From Platycnemis pennipes (lineage: Eukaryota > Arthropoda > Insecta > Odonata > Platycnemididae), in NCBI GenBank assembly GCA_933228895.1, contig OW121854.1, forward strand, positions 52,680,609-52,744,608: a DNA stretch of 64,000 bases, read 5' to 3'. Positions 48,076 to 60,093 of the stretch are shown one piece after another (the first letter of the stretch is position 1; each line of letters opens with the position of its first letter). The notes beneath the pieces are model-generated. The model saw only the letters and a list, made by a program, of their open reading frames with translations, searched no databases and was not told the DNA's origin. The position numbers and the translations under genes are program-made.

Positions 48076-48339
48076 CATGTACTTTTGACATGCAAATAGG
48101 TTGCTACATGGAAACATGTTACATAATAGAATCACATAACAGTGGTAGGCATGGTGGCAGTGAATCGTTTTGGGGTTCTGGCCTTCGAAGGTAGAGGGAA
48201 TGTCTCGACGAACCGCCATAAGGTTCCAGTCATAGTCTCTTCACTACGACTTCTATGCCCGCCTTAATATTGGTTCTGCCGGGCATCAATGACGAAGGCA
48301 GTTGCGAAAAAAAAACATTTTTCTGGAGAATTTCTTGGT

Positions 48340-48545
48340 TCGTTGACATGGGTATTCCTTAGGGGCACGTGCACCCAGGTCGATCATGAGAGGATCCGAC
48401 CACGGGAAGGCCCAAGGGACAATGAGCGCTGGCGACAAGGTGTCGCGCCGCCAGCCGCTAACCCCCCGCCCCTCCCTTCCCGTAAGAGACCACGGGTTCA
48501 CCCTCCCACTAAAGAACAAGAGAACGTGCGTCCCAGGTACCATAG
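48340..48545. other. Small GC-rich island
   Basis: A short CpG-bearing patch with mirrored frames (48286-48543 minus, 48289-48591 plus). No product is recognised. Confidence 0.4.
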
Positions 48546-50094
48546 TGTGAAGTTAGAATATTTATTATATACATGTTCTACGACCAATTAGCGTAATTTT
48601 TTAATAAGAGCTCTTAATCCAATAGGCTTTTCACCTCAACATTCCATAAAGCTCCCTTTTTAACGATATTATTTTCTTTAAATGGCTTAGGGCCTGCATC
48701 TTCTCATATCATCTTAAATGCTTATTTTGTTCCGCCCTATTTCTCTTCCAGCATCTTTGTTCTGCTAATTCCTTCATAACTTCACGTTCTCTTATTACTT
48801 TTTCAATCCAATTTATTCTACTTTACAAATATTTACCAAAAAATTAATAACTCTACCTTTCATTTTGCTCACGAAGTACCCCATTTCTTTTACTCATGTC
48901 TAGACGGTCTAGACAAAGATTGTAAAACTACCGTGTCCCTAGTCCAGTTGAATACAAAAATGGTGATTAATTCGTACGAGAGGATATGAATGGGTATTCA
49001 GGTCTCCAAAAAAATGGAAATCGGCCTTTTTATCTATTTAATGATTACTTTACTTATTTTCACTTTGATGAATTCTTAAAAAATACCTGTATTCAATTGA
49101 TTTTTATACCTCAATTGAATAAGATGAATAGACGTTTGTGTATTGAATGACAGCTTCATGTCCACCTCTGTCATCAAATCAATGAGCAAATCTATCAGCA
49201 TCACGATCATTTATTTGTATTTTAACACGGAAAATGAGACACAAAAAAAAACATATTTGCATTTTATTGCTTAACCTAATATTTTACCATTACCGATTCA
49301 TTCTGCGAGAAACAGGTTGTGGCCTTTAAGTCATGATTGGTTATTTCGGTTCGGTGACATAAAATTAACTTCCATTTAAGTGTCAGGTAAATATATCATA
49401 ACTGATCAATCGATGTGAAACAAAGCAATTTCTTTAATCGTAAACTTAAATTTACCACTGTTTCTTGTTTAAGGATAATCTTGTATTTTATATAATGATT
49501 GAGAATACGAGATATTGGGAGAAAATCCGATTCAATTTGGTGCTTCTGTCCCACTCCGTAGAATTTGTTCACTTTGAGCTTCATTTCTTGATGCCACGTC
49601 TAATTATGTCACGTAGTCTCTTCCTTCCTTTCTGTGGATTAACATTTCATAAATGAAGGAATTCTAAAGTTTGCTTTAAATATGTTTTTAATTTTTTATC
49701 AATAAATATAGAGTGTCAAATATACTACATATTAGTATTTAATACTGTATTTTAATTACAAATATGAATTTAAACCAAAAGGAAAATATCTGTTGCTAAA
49801 AATCCCATTTTTGTTCAATTTCTTGGACTTGTTTCATCAAATTGAAACCATAGATAAAGACTGAATCAGTAAATATCGGAATACACTATGGTTGATGAAA
49901 AAAAAACTAATGAACCCAGGGTCTAACGTGTCTCCTTCTAAGTCAGAATTCGGACGAGGGTTTATCTCTGTGGTGGACTATGGGGCCTAGTGTATATCTG
50001 CTTCCTTTCTGCAGCCTGCGGTCCCTTATCCGTGTATAATCTTTGGAAATGTTAAAGTTGCCAGCCAATTAAGCAGTATTTCCTCTCCACAGCT
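48546..50094. other. Stretch without recognised genes
   Basis: AT-rich sequence without recognisable features. Confidence 0.5.
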
Positions 50095-50865
50095 GATGGG
50101 TTAAAACGCGTGAGCGGGAAAGGGAGGGTTTTTTACGCAAAATAAAGCCGTTTGCGGGTCCGCCTCTCCCGGTCCCCTCCCCCTCGCCACCCCGTCGTTT
50201 CGCACTCGCCGAAATGGGCACCACCCTATTTCTGCGGCACCCTCAAGCGCCAAAGGGTCTTCTCCGTCCCGAAGCATTTCTCTCCTCTTCCTCCTCTCTC
50301 TTTCACGCAGACACACACACTCTATTTCCCACCCCTCGGTCTCCATCCCTCTGTGTAATCCTACCTCCTTTCCTCCGTGCCCCACCTGATGCTAGCCAGA
50401 CGTACTTTTCCGCCAACCGGTGACCGGAATTGGGGGCGTAGGAGGAGGCTGTACGTGTTGTGCTCGGGGGATGGGGGATTTTGAGGTTTTCGCCATTTCG
50501 TGCACCCCCTGCCATCCTCCTGCCCTTGCGCCGCGTGTGTGCCCATCTCCACGGGGCTTGCCGTTTTCGCATCCCTTCGCCGCGCCGCCGTGGGGGTCGA
50601 CAACCGCACACGCTCTTCCCTCCTGCCGACATTAAAAGGTATTCAGGCAGCGAACTGGCCCGGCTCTCGCCCCCGGGCCTAAATTTCCCTCCCCCCCCCC
50701 CTTTGGTCCCCCGCGCACAAAATGGTGGGAGGATAAAAGAAAGTGGGTGGGCGAGGAGACCTACCCCCCTCGCATACTAATTGCGAAATTTTGCGAATTA
50801 GTGGACGGAATGAATTCGCAGCGCATGGGTTTTTTCCCATCCCATTTTCTTTCTTCCTTTCCAAA
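50095..50865. other. CpG-rich island
   Basis: The most GC-rich segment of the right half, with many CpGs (for example near 50585) and a run of 11 C at 50691-50701. At least seven frames longer than 60 codons overlap on both strands. It could be a CpG-island promoter, but no adjacent transcript can be recognised. Confidence 0.5.
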
Positions 50866-51135
50866 CCCTCACATCCATAGCTGAAATGATCCGAATCAGA
50901 CCACTAAAATTTTAAAGGTTCATGCAATCAGGTATCCTGTGCTATTCTAAATCAAATAAAAAATATGCATATAAATTAAATTGTAATTTATTCGTTATTG
51001 TAGTAAAAGTAAGTATTCAGTGATATTGAAAATGGTTCCATAGGTTACATAGTATAAGGCTCAAGTAGATGGAAGTTGAATTTCGTAAATGAAATATTAA
51101 CTTTGTTTCCTTCCACAGATTTATTTCCTTGGTAC
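50866..51135. other. Short stretch, nothing seen
   Basis: AT-rich. The sequence just before the ribozyme-like motif (CCTTCCACAG ATTTATTTCC) probably belongs to the same dispersed element. Confidence 0.4.
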
Positions 51136-51170
51136 GACATGTTTCAACACATCGGCGTCTTCATCAGGTA
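51133..51170 (-). ncRNA. Minimal hammerhead-ribozyme-like motif (Penelope type)
   Basis: On the minus strand, CTGATGA (51167-51161) is followed by stem II, GACGC-CGAT-GTGTT (five pairs including two G-U). Next come GAAAC, a two-base loop AT, and GTC (51136-51138). This is the order of the conserved hammerhead core with a 2-bp stem III and the GUC cleavage triplet. Flanking TAC and GTA give a three-base stem I. Very short stem III is known for hammerheads in Penelope-like retroelements. I infer such an origin. Activity cannot be judged from sequence, and such motifs may need a dimer. Confidence 0.65.
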
Positions 51171-51308
51171 TAAAATTAAATACAATTTGCTCGTGTATAC
51201 ATACCATGAAGTGTAATGGGTGTTCAGAAGGGGAAATTGGATTTGAAAAATGGTTTCTTTTGAAATTTTGAAATGGTTTATTTGTGTTCTGTTTGAAATC
51301 CTACAGAG

Positions 51309-51475
51309 TAATTTTAAAAATCGACATTCTATTGCTCCTCTGCATACAATGTGGCACTTAAGTTGTTAATTTTGAATATATGAAATCATGGGTTGATGCG
51401 TTTTGAGGTTGAATGAAGCTACTATTATTTTTAGTGCATTTATGTTTCATACACTGTGGAAAATGTGCACGAAAC
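51309..51475. repeat. Dispersed repeat, copy 1
   Basis: Shares with 53531-53682 the segments CTGCATACAATGTGGCACTT, GGGTTGATG, GAAGCTACTA and AGTGCATT in the same order and spacing. Similarity is moderate. It may be part of the same decayed element as the ribozyme-like motif just upstream. Confidence 0.85.
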
Positions 51476-51538
51476 CATTGGTGTTACCCTGGGATCATCA
51501 CAATTGCTGTCAGTAAATGTGACACATTGCCTATCGAG

Positions 51539-51706
51539 TAAATTCATTCATCTGAACTCTTTTCTTTGGGATCGATGCGCTGTCTGGAATACAGTAAACC
51601 CATTCATCAGAACACTTTTCTTTGGGATCAATGTGCTGTCTGAAATACAGTAAACCCATTCATCAAAACACTTTTCTTTGGGATCGATGTGCTGTCTTAA
51701 ATACAG
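51539..51706. repeat. Three tandem 56-bp repeats
   Basis: Units begin at 51539, 51595 and 51651 (TAAACCCATTCATC or a variant) and end with AATACAG. Each includes CTTTTCTTTGGGATC and TGTGCTGTCT. A frame at 51456-51653 simply follows the repeat. Confidence 0.95.
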
Positions 51707-53530
51707 GCTTCATTGAGTCCGGCAGGTTAAATTGCTGCTGGTTTACTTCGCCATTGAATTCAGCAAATTACGACGGTTGTTTTCATCGTTAGAGTTCCAT
51801 TTAGTGTTTGGCTCTAAGGAAATCGCTTCAAGGTCAATACTCCCTCTATTTGATGGGACATTGAGCTTGAGGCCCCAGGGATCCATTGATCATGATACAT
51901 CAAATTGGAAAGATGGATTTATCTCCTCATTTCCTCTAATACGTTAAATCTTTATTATTAATAAAAGACACCAAGCACTTATAGTTTTCACAGATTTTGA
52001 TTTAACTGGCAGAACGCGTTTCACCTCACTTTTGTATAGCACCTGATTCTGCCACAGTTTGGTAAAACCGGTTGTGCAGCTAAAGTGAATAATACGTACT
52101 GGTATGAGTTTTAGAAATCTGCGTCTGATTTAAACCTTTCTATGAAATGTATTACTTAATCTAACTTCCGTAAAAGGCCCAGTCATCGGTTGACCCCCTT
52201 TTGAACTAGATCTGCCATTACTGATTGCCAGGGCATATTGCGTCGTAGATTTATTATTTTCCTCACGTTTTTATGGTCTTTATTCCTCGTTTTTATAAAT
52301 TTAGGGCTGCTTTTTTCTGTGCACATATGTATTTTTGGTTTTTCTTTCATTTTTGCCTATTTTGTAAACTTCTTACTGATTCCTGTCCTGTAAACTTCGT
52401 GATTGGAGTACGCAATATCGTTACGGCTTTGAATGTGGAACTATTTCTTAGTCCCATTAGGTCATACATTATGTCCAACATGTTGGGAAACACTATTGTA
52501 TAAGGAACTCCAAACTATCAATGCTCTTATATTTCACGCTCGATGGAATTTTTTGCAAAAATATCGAAAAGTATGCCATAATAAATAATATCAAAACTGC
52601 CAAAATTAATGAACAAAAATGCACACGCAGAAGCAGAAATGCAGGAATCCATAGACAAAGTTAGAAAATCATCATATTTTTTCTTTTGCATCAAGATGAG
52701 ATCTATTTATATATTCTTTTGATGAGCACGCGTACGTTTTGCTGAATAGTAACTTCATTACGATAATAGTTGCTTTAGCTACCGAGAAAATCAGAGGTAT
52801 ATTGTGGCCATAACTTTGAGAACTGATTTTTACAAAATGCAACATAAAAAAACTGATTTGGATAAGGGCTTTGTATGGATTTGAGACGCTCCCGGCGACG
52901 ATGATGGGTCACTATTTAGTTGCTTCAAAATATGTTGAGAAGCAGAGTAGAGGGAAGTACTAATCGAAGGAGGAAGAAGTGAAAATGTGTTAAAAGAGTA
53001 TGTGGAGCAGAGAGATTTCCTGGTGAAGTTACACGTTTCCAGAAGATAGAAAAAGACGCATGTGGTTTAAAGTTATGGGAGAGGGAATAGTTAAGGTACA
53101 ATGATAGGGTTAAATAAATGCGCTGTAACCAATGGTAACGTTGAAAGATAAAATATACCTACCAATTGGGTAAGAAATGCAGACAGGTAACGATAAATCG
53201 GAATAATGAGGAAACATTTTTAATTCACAGTAATTATTGCTATGTTATACACTTATGAAATACGGTGTTAAATAGTTTTCGATTGCTAGATATCATTTTA
53301 ATGCACTTGAGTGAGTGAAATCAGTAGTTATGCTAATGAATCTCACTTAAAGTGATATCAGCTCTCGTTTCTGAGAAGAAGTATGCTGGACAATTGCCGC
53401 AGAGAACAAATCTGACCTAAGCTCTCAGATAACACCATTTTTCATCAACTTAATTCTTATTTTCATCTTTGGAAAAATTTAACGTTCACATGTCATGTAT
53501 ATTTCTACCTATATAGTAGGACAGTGATAT
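51707..53530. other. Stretch without recognised genes
   Basis: AT-rich. It contains a decayed ribozyme-like motif at 52007-52054. The Lys/Glu-rich text at 52860-53160 faintly resembles LINE C-terminal coding, but no conserved motif is clear. Confidence 0.4.
52007..52054 (-). ncRNA. Decayed hammerhead-like motif
   Basis: A perfect 8-bp stem, TGGCAGAA (52007-52014) with TTCTGCCA (52047-52054), encloses minus-strand GAAAC-GC-GTT, the 3' half of a hammerhead core with short stem III. The CUGAUGA half is not present and stem II does not form, so the motif looks dead. It has the same orientation as the better motif at 51136-51167, 0.85 kb away. Confidence 0.35.
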
Positions 53531-53682
53531 TGTAATTTTTAAAATCGATATCAATTGTTCTTCTGCATACAATGTGGCACTTTCGTTTATTTTGAACGCA
53601 TGAGACCACGGGTTGATGTGTTTAGATATTGCATGAAGCTACTACTCTTTTAGAGTGCATTCATCTTTTGTGAGGAAAATTG
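53531..53682. repeat. Dispersed repeat, copy 2
   Basis: Direct-orientation partner of 51309-51475. Conserved blocks include CTGCATACAATGTGGCACTT and ATGAAGCTACTA. Nothing else identifies the family. Confidence 0.85.
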
Positions 53683-53885
53683 GTGAGTTGCATTCACAAA
53701 TAGTTTTTTAAAGGATGAAAGCTGGCATAAAACGGCAACTCAATGCAAGAAACGCTCGTATTCCATTCTTATTGATCACCCAAGCTGGTAGCGAGCAGAA
53801 GCCTCAGTAGTTATGTCCCATCGTTATTTGAATGCCATGAATCGATCACGATGTAAGCAATAAAACGTAGCCCAGCTCACTTTCA

Positions 53886-54146
53886 TTGAGTTGGGATCGA
53901 ACGAATAAAGCTTTAACTCTGGAATTGAATGAGAGCCAAATGAATGCAGTGCATTTATATCAGATTTTAATGAACGTACAGAAGGTGCTACATGGATTTT
54001 GCAAGGGCTTGCTTGAGAACTCTCGGGGGACTAGAGCAAAGCATAATACCGCTTGGATGGAGTTGCTAACAGCTTCTAAATATAAAATACTTTTCTTAAC
54101 CTCCGAGGCAGAGTCATTTACAGTATTCAAAATCGTTTTTCCATAG
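53886..54146 (+). pseudogene. Open segment with faint helicase-like text
   Basis: The frame has no ATG near its upstream limit, which suggests a fragment. It reads LTLELNESQMNAVHLYQIL, then GFCKGLLENSRGTRAKHNTA, then ELLTASKYKILFLTSEAES. The order L-N-x-S-Q-x-x-A-V, a degraded glycine/GT-K stretch, and hydrophobic-ILFLTSE faintly recalls the Q motif, Walker A and motif Ia of UPF1/senataxin-type helicases. The Walker A itself is not intact. It may be a decayed gene or transposon fragment, or coincidence. Confidence 0.2.
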
Positions 54147-54314
54147 TTTCTTGTGAAATATCTCAAAAGATAACTTGGGCTTCGTCCCTATGGAAGTGCT
54201 TAGTTGATAAACCCCGGGGCCAAAAGGTTGATGGTAAGATTAAGGCTATTCGAAAAATTCATAAACACACAAGTTTGAGGCTGACGCTGGTGGCATACAT
54301 TTTTTCATACATTA

Positions 54315-54622
54315 TGCATCTACATCAACACAATACCCTGCAAACCACCACAAAGGTGTGTGGCAGAGGATGAACTCAAACCAAACATGCATTATATATC
54401 GTGCATGAAAAAGGATTAGTAATAATATACTAGCCTAAGCTTCAATTTTAAACAAAGATAAATTTAGCAAAGCAAGCATGCAATATCATGCTGTTAGATA
54501 GGTTAACTTAAAGTCCTTATGCCAACATGCAACTTCCTATGCATTGACACACTCGTACTGGATATATTTACCGTAATTCGTATCCCTAATTGTGCAAGGA
54601 AAAAGAGAAAGTTTTGAATCTT
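54315..54622 (-). mobile_element. CR1-like LINE 3' end
   Basis: It begins with the terminus GCATCTACATCAACACAATA, then CCCTGCAAACCACC and AAAGGTGTGTGGCAG. It follows the copy at 45904-46180 through CCAAACATGCATTATATATC and GCCAACATGCAACTTC to GTAATTCGTATCCC. On the minus strand, RFKTFSF near the right end corresponds to the last codons of ORF2. It is 5'-truncated. Confidence 0.85.
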
Positions 54623-54769
54623 TTCAGTTGAAGGAGGAGCAGAGGGGAGACAGAAGGGACAATTTGGGAGACAACATGAACGAAGTGTAATTCCTTTAAA
54701 AATTACCAGTTACACTTCATTTTTATTTATCAGTGATTTTTTCTCCATTTATCAACAATATGTCATTTT

Positions 54770-55190
54770 CGTGTGTCGGTGACCTGCCACCAACTGCCAC
54801 ACGCTCCAGCGAAGGCTCAGATGGTGACATGCAGATGAAATGCTCGGGATGGTCACGTCAAAGGAGGCAGGGGGAAACTCACTCTCCCTTCATTTCCTCA
54901 TCCATAGCCAGGGCAAAGTTACTGCGCGCGCCCGCATGGGACTACGGTGGCAAAGGCGATAATCGATTCCGTCTCCCTGTGCCATACGTGGCCATTTGAC
55001 ATCCCCCTTCTCCTCCCCCAATCTCACCTCTGCAGCCGTACCACACATCCTCCTCGCCAGGTCACACGAAGGGGATTTAGAACGTTCGGGCGTCCATTTC
55101 GGACAGTTGGGGATTGAGTTGGTATGGCCGTGGGAGCATTGCCTTCCATTCCTGAGACACGGGTCAGAATCCTGTGGGTGACAGCTGCTT
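54770..55190. other. GC-rich island
   Basis: CpG-bearing sequence with mirrored frames (54733-54999 plus, 54890-55207 minus, 54996-55181 plus). No product is recognised. Confidence 0.4.
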
Positions 55191-56999
55191 TTCAGTATAA
55201 ACCCCATTTACCACGATGAATACCGTTTGGGAATAACTCAAAGCTAATAATCAGTCCTTTGGATGGGAAGTTAAATAGTAAACTTTCTTTAAATTCATTA
55301 AGAACATTATTTTTAAAAAAAGACACACCAGGATTTTTTTCTCATCTTCCTCAGTTACAATTGAAAAACTGTCATCGTATCTATACACGTGGGAATACCA
55401 TTATATTTAGGAATTTTGGTGTGAAAGAGGGTAAATTATGGCGTCCTGAGCAGTTTGAAATGTAATAGAAAATTAATGATAAAATTGAGGACAAAAGGCA
55501 GATCATGTGGATGTAACGAGTAATTTCAGAAAATCAGATATGATTGAATAAAAGTAGTATTCAATAGTATAAAATTCTCAGTTATGATTGAATAAAAGTA
55601 GTATTCCATTTAAAACAGTTGTTTCACATTTTGAAAAACAATAAAAATTCAACGTGACTGGCTGTAAACGTAATTCCATTGTCAATACGCTATCGTAGAC
55701 TTATATATTGCTTTCACTGCGTATTTAGTAAAATTGAATTTAAAAAGTTTGTTGATATCAAGGTATCATTAGGAGGGGCGAAGGCTTAATAAGGGCTCTG
55801 GCGAAGGAAAATAAGTCTAATGTTTCACACTTTGGTCACCATTCATCGTCTCACTATCAATTTTCTTATAGATAGAGGAATCCATTTGAAAAAAAATACA
55901 TCTATGTTAATTGTTGATTGATTGAGAGCATGATTGCATTCGATTTTCATTTTGTGACTGGTGTAAGGTGACGATATCAATTAATTTTGTCTACTTTAAG
56001 TTTCAAAAGAAGAAAAATTGGGTGACAAGGGGCTATTTTGGAATGTTTTATGCATTATTTCCTATCATTTCTACTATCATCGTGGTAGAAGTAAACTTGC
56101 GTGGTGTAATTTTATGCTCTAGTGTGAAAATCATGCAACTAAAGTCATGTGCTCCATTGTAAAGCTCCCTAGTTCATCGAAAGTTATGTAAAAACAAATT
56201 ATGTATAATACTTCGGTGTTTTTTGGACTGTGGACATATTTTCATTGATGTTCTGCTTAAACACAAATTTCTTATTTTTGATTACCACTAGTAAACCTTT
56301 TAATCTTTTTTTTTCCTGCTCGACACATATTGACGGCTTCGTATCTGGTATTTCTTCCACTGACTCTAGGCGAAAGAAATAATCCCTCAATATTTTATTG
56401 GCAAATAGCCTATTGCAATGGAAAATCACGGAAAAAGTAGTGGGCATAAGTTAATAAGTTACGAATTAATAACCTGGTGTGGAATCATGGATGCATCTTT
56501 CTCGTTATCGCAATCTGTATCGATAACTCTTACCCATAGTGTAGTGCAGGGTTAACAATAACCGTCTATCTAATTTGCTCCACTGATTGTGATGAGCGAT
56601 TTGAAGTGCTGTGAGAATAATAAAGAATGGAGATCACGTTCTCCCTGGCAGAAGTAAAATCAAAAAAATAACGATAACGCTAGCGCACGCCTTATGAAGA
56701 TCCATGATTGAGGCTCTGATCTATCTGTCAAATCAATGGCCTGATCTATTCGGCTTCTACTGGTGCTCATTTTGTTTCTTGGACCGATAATGTATTGGCT
56801 TTAACGGAGAAATCAACGACGGGAAGGATTAATGAGTCGTGTTGTACGACCTGAGGTGGGTAAATCAGGGTGGGGCCAGAGGATTTCAGACTAAGGGGCA
56901 TGTAGAATTATGAGGAAAGTGTGGGTCTTTAAGTGTTTTTGGCGGGAGTGGTATGATTATTTTCTAAGTAAGTTTATCATTACTGTTGGCAGTGTAGGG
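55191..56999. other. Stretch without recognised genes
   Basis: AT-rich. A short direct repeat, TATGATTGAATAAAAGTAGT, occurs at 55540-55559 and 55583-55602. Nothing else is seen. Confidence 0.5.
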
Positions 57000-57215
57000 A
57001 TTAGGTTAGTGCGGCTGCTGGAATACTGGCGTCCAATTCTGTGGACCGTGGCTTGATTACCGGCGTGTGGCTGATTTTTCCGTGGTATGCAGATATCTGC
57101 TTGAGTGTCTACTGGAGAGAACCTCAAGTGCAGCCCTCCGTCAGTTGGATGGGACGTTAAACTATGAACCCTTTTGGCGCCTTTTGTTTTGAGCAGGCTA
57201 ATGAAGACACATTGT
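57000..57215 (+). mobile_element. Decayed tRNA-derived SINE
   Basis: The head GTGCGGCTGCTGG and the degenerate B-box region GGCTTGATTACC lie at a tRNA-like distance. The body has the run GGATGGGACGTTAAACTATG, then GGCGCCTTTTGTTTTGAGCA and GGCTAATGA, typical of an arthropod tRNA-SINE body. I see no clear target duplication, and it is older than the copy at 35435-35671, to which it is not obviously related. Confidence 0.5.
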
Positions 57216-60093
57216 GTCTCTCCACTCTTTCTCCGTTCCCTACAAAAATTCTTCCTCTCTCCGATTACCCTCCTATCCTAAATTTCGCAAATGACATTAG
57301 CTGCCGGACCTCTTCAACGAATAACTACGACTGCTACTGTTGATAGTTTTCTACCAGTTGAGGTGAATTTAGGGTTATTGATTAAATGAATCGTACAAAA
57401 TTTCATGAATTAAACATCTGCCAGGCTGTTAGACTTAAATGAGCTGGAAAGAGATACTATTTACAAGTATTAATGTTCATAAATCTTGAATACTTAGGCA
57501 CGGAGGATTTAAGTCATTTAGCAATAAACAAGTAATTTGTTTGTTGAATAACGATGTGGAATAGATTTTAAAACAATAGTCATGCTTAGGAATACGACAT
57601 TAGAAAAATAATACGTCGGCATACCAAATTCCGAGTGAAATAAGTGTTTGCACTGATTTATAATCCAGCGTCTTAAAATACCTTACTGAATAATCTAGGG
57701 ATGCGATAGGGTGTCTGCCCGGGTTATGAATCCCTTGAGCAGCTTGGTGGTTGGGGAAATCTACAAAGGAAATACTCTTCTACATCTTCCGTCCCTCTCG
57801 TACCCAGAAAGTAAATCAAATGAATGGAAACCGCATTCAAAGAGGGCTCCAATATTTTCAAAACGTCCTTTATGTCTTCACCCTTGCATGCCATCTCTGC
57901 TCTCATTTGCGGGAGAACTTCTGTGCCTTCGTCTCGGCGTACCCGTCACTCTTTATCTACATATTCGTCAACCTCGCATTCTTTACCAAGATTATATTAT
58001 TATTGTATGGCATGGAATGTAAACTAATTGGTATTGTTTATCGAAAGTGCATTTTACTCATACAATACTTTTTAAACTGTATTTCTATCATGATGAGTGT
58101 AAAATTTACCACACATTATTAGTTATTAGCTGTGTTAGGGATGAAAAATTCCGTTTGAAAAAACATGCACGTAAACTCAACTAGAATTGTTTGCTTTGCG
58201 TTCAAAATACGACGTGCATTAATTTATAAGCGTGTGCAATCATATTAAAGTTTTTTATTTTATATTTTATTTCTCTTACCTTTTTTATGTTTCTCTGATT
58301 GCGCTAAAAGAGAGAAGTGACGGTTTAGTTCGTTATTTACGTTTGTGACAATTGGAATTTGTTCTCGTATAGTAACTAAAACCATATTAGCAATTCTTGG
58401 AGACATAATATTTGTTAATTTCAGTGATTCCGATACAAAGTTTATCCGTAAAAAGATGACAAAGCCTTAATTTGGAATTATATCTTCATTTTTGTAGTTC
58501 AATATGGCTGTGTTTACGGTGTGGGAACTTCCGCGATGCTCAATGAAAGTGGCTGGTGAATATATTTGTGAAGGTATTCGTGGAGTGAAGTAATTAGAGT
58601 AGTTAGGTTTCTGGGGTGTAAAATGGGTTATTTCGGCTATTAGCTACATTATTTATTCACAATAGCTGAAAAGCAGCAGCATGACAGATCTTGGTTTCGT
58701 ACTTTTGTTTGCGAAATTTTTTGCCACTTTTAGAGACATGCTGTTATTGCACAAACTCCATTGTCCAAATAACAGAGGACATAATCAGTCGAAATATAGT
58801 ACCATGAATTATTCTTGCGGCATACTGTGCAAAGACGAAGTAGAACAATCCATTAGGGTGGTCATTAATGTCCATTGTCATTATTTGCAAAAAGTAATTA
58901 GGTCGGGATTAGGTTGATCACTCTAACTTGACGACATGAAATAAAGGGTGTTCATATGGAAATACGTCCTGCAAAAAGTTTCTTAGTTATAACATTTTAT
59001 TACGTTAAACGTTATGTACGTCAAACAGTTACGCTAAATATTTGAGTTAAATGTGAAAACGTTACAAAAAAACTTAAAAAAGGAGATTAAAACGTTGAAT
59101 AAACATTAAGATGTTTCCAAAACTATTTATTTAGCTTGTATCCGTAGCTTGTCTTCACAAGAACTGGTGATGCATGAACCATTAAATCAATATTTAGCAT
59201 CCATAATCAAAATCATATCATAGTTCCGTATTATTACTCTGTAAGGAAATATTTATGTTGATTGTACTTGAATAGTTTGGTTTTAGAATAATATTGGCAC
59301 GTTTAATTGTTGTGCATATTTGAATATCTCCATGTTTATAGCTCTCACATACCACAGCATTTTTTCGTGCACTAGCGAACGAGTTCTTAGTTAAAAATAC
59401 TTGGTCTTCCGTGCCACTGCTTATCAGTTACAAACTTCTCACAAAAGGATGAAGAAATAATGCCGTAGACTTAACTTCTAATGTCGAAAACTTCGAATTT
59501 CCTTCCCCGTGCAGACCCCAGTCGTCTCAAAGGCCATTCCGCACCACGAGCTTATCTTTGGAAGACGAATGGCCCACATTCCGTAGCCATAACTCTCTCA
59601 ATCAGCAAGACTCTCCATTTGGCGGCTTTCCCTCTTACCAATCGGGCAGATGCTACGTGAGACAAATGTAAAAAGGATTAGTTGGTCCATTTTCTTCTAT
59701 ATGCAGGCCTTTTATCTAACCGCTCCTTCAGTTAAAGATAACACTTTGTAGTTTATCCAAAAGTATACACTTTAATGGAATTGACCCTATTCGGTTTTCA
59801 AACAAATACCAATTCTCTTTTCTTACCGAATATTTAATAACGCTTTTTAAATCAAGCTTCCATTTTTCAACAATTCTTTAGCATTTGTAAAGAGAGTTTT
59901 CGTTTTCCTGGAAGCTCATTATGTTCACATTTAAACTTAAGTAAAAATAATTCCTAGAAATCTTGGAAAATCATATTTTTACTGGCAAAAAATGAATTAT
60001 AGTAGTTTTGAAAATTCAAAAAAGTCATATAAAAGTTCCCATAGAGCCATGATCTTGCTTTTACCGTTGAATTCCTTGCTATTTTTATGCTAC
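57216..60093. other. Stretch without recognised genes
   Basis: AT-rich. A mild C-rich patch at 57710-57990 carries overlapping frames in three registers (up to 123 codons), with no domain recognised. A 78-codon frame at 58681-58917 is likewise unassigned. Confidence 0.5.

Noticed and set aside
52860..53160. LINE C-terminal coding
   Set aside because: Lys/Glu-rich text and a YGFET-like string only; no conserved motif order.
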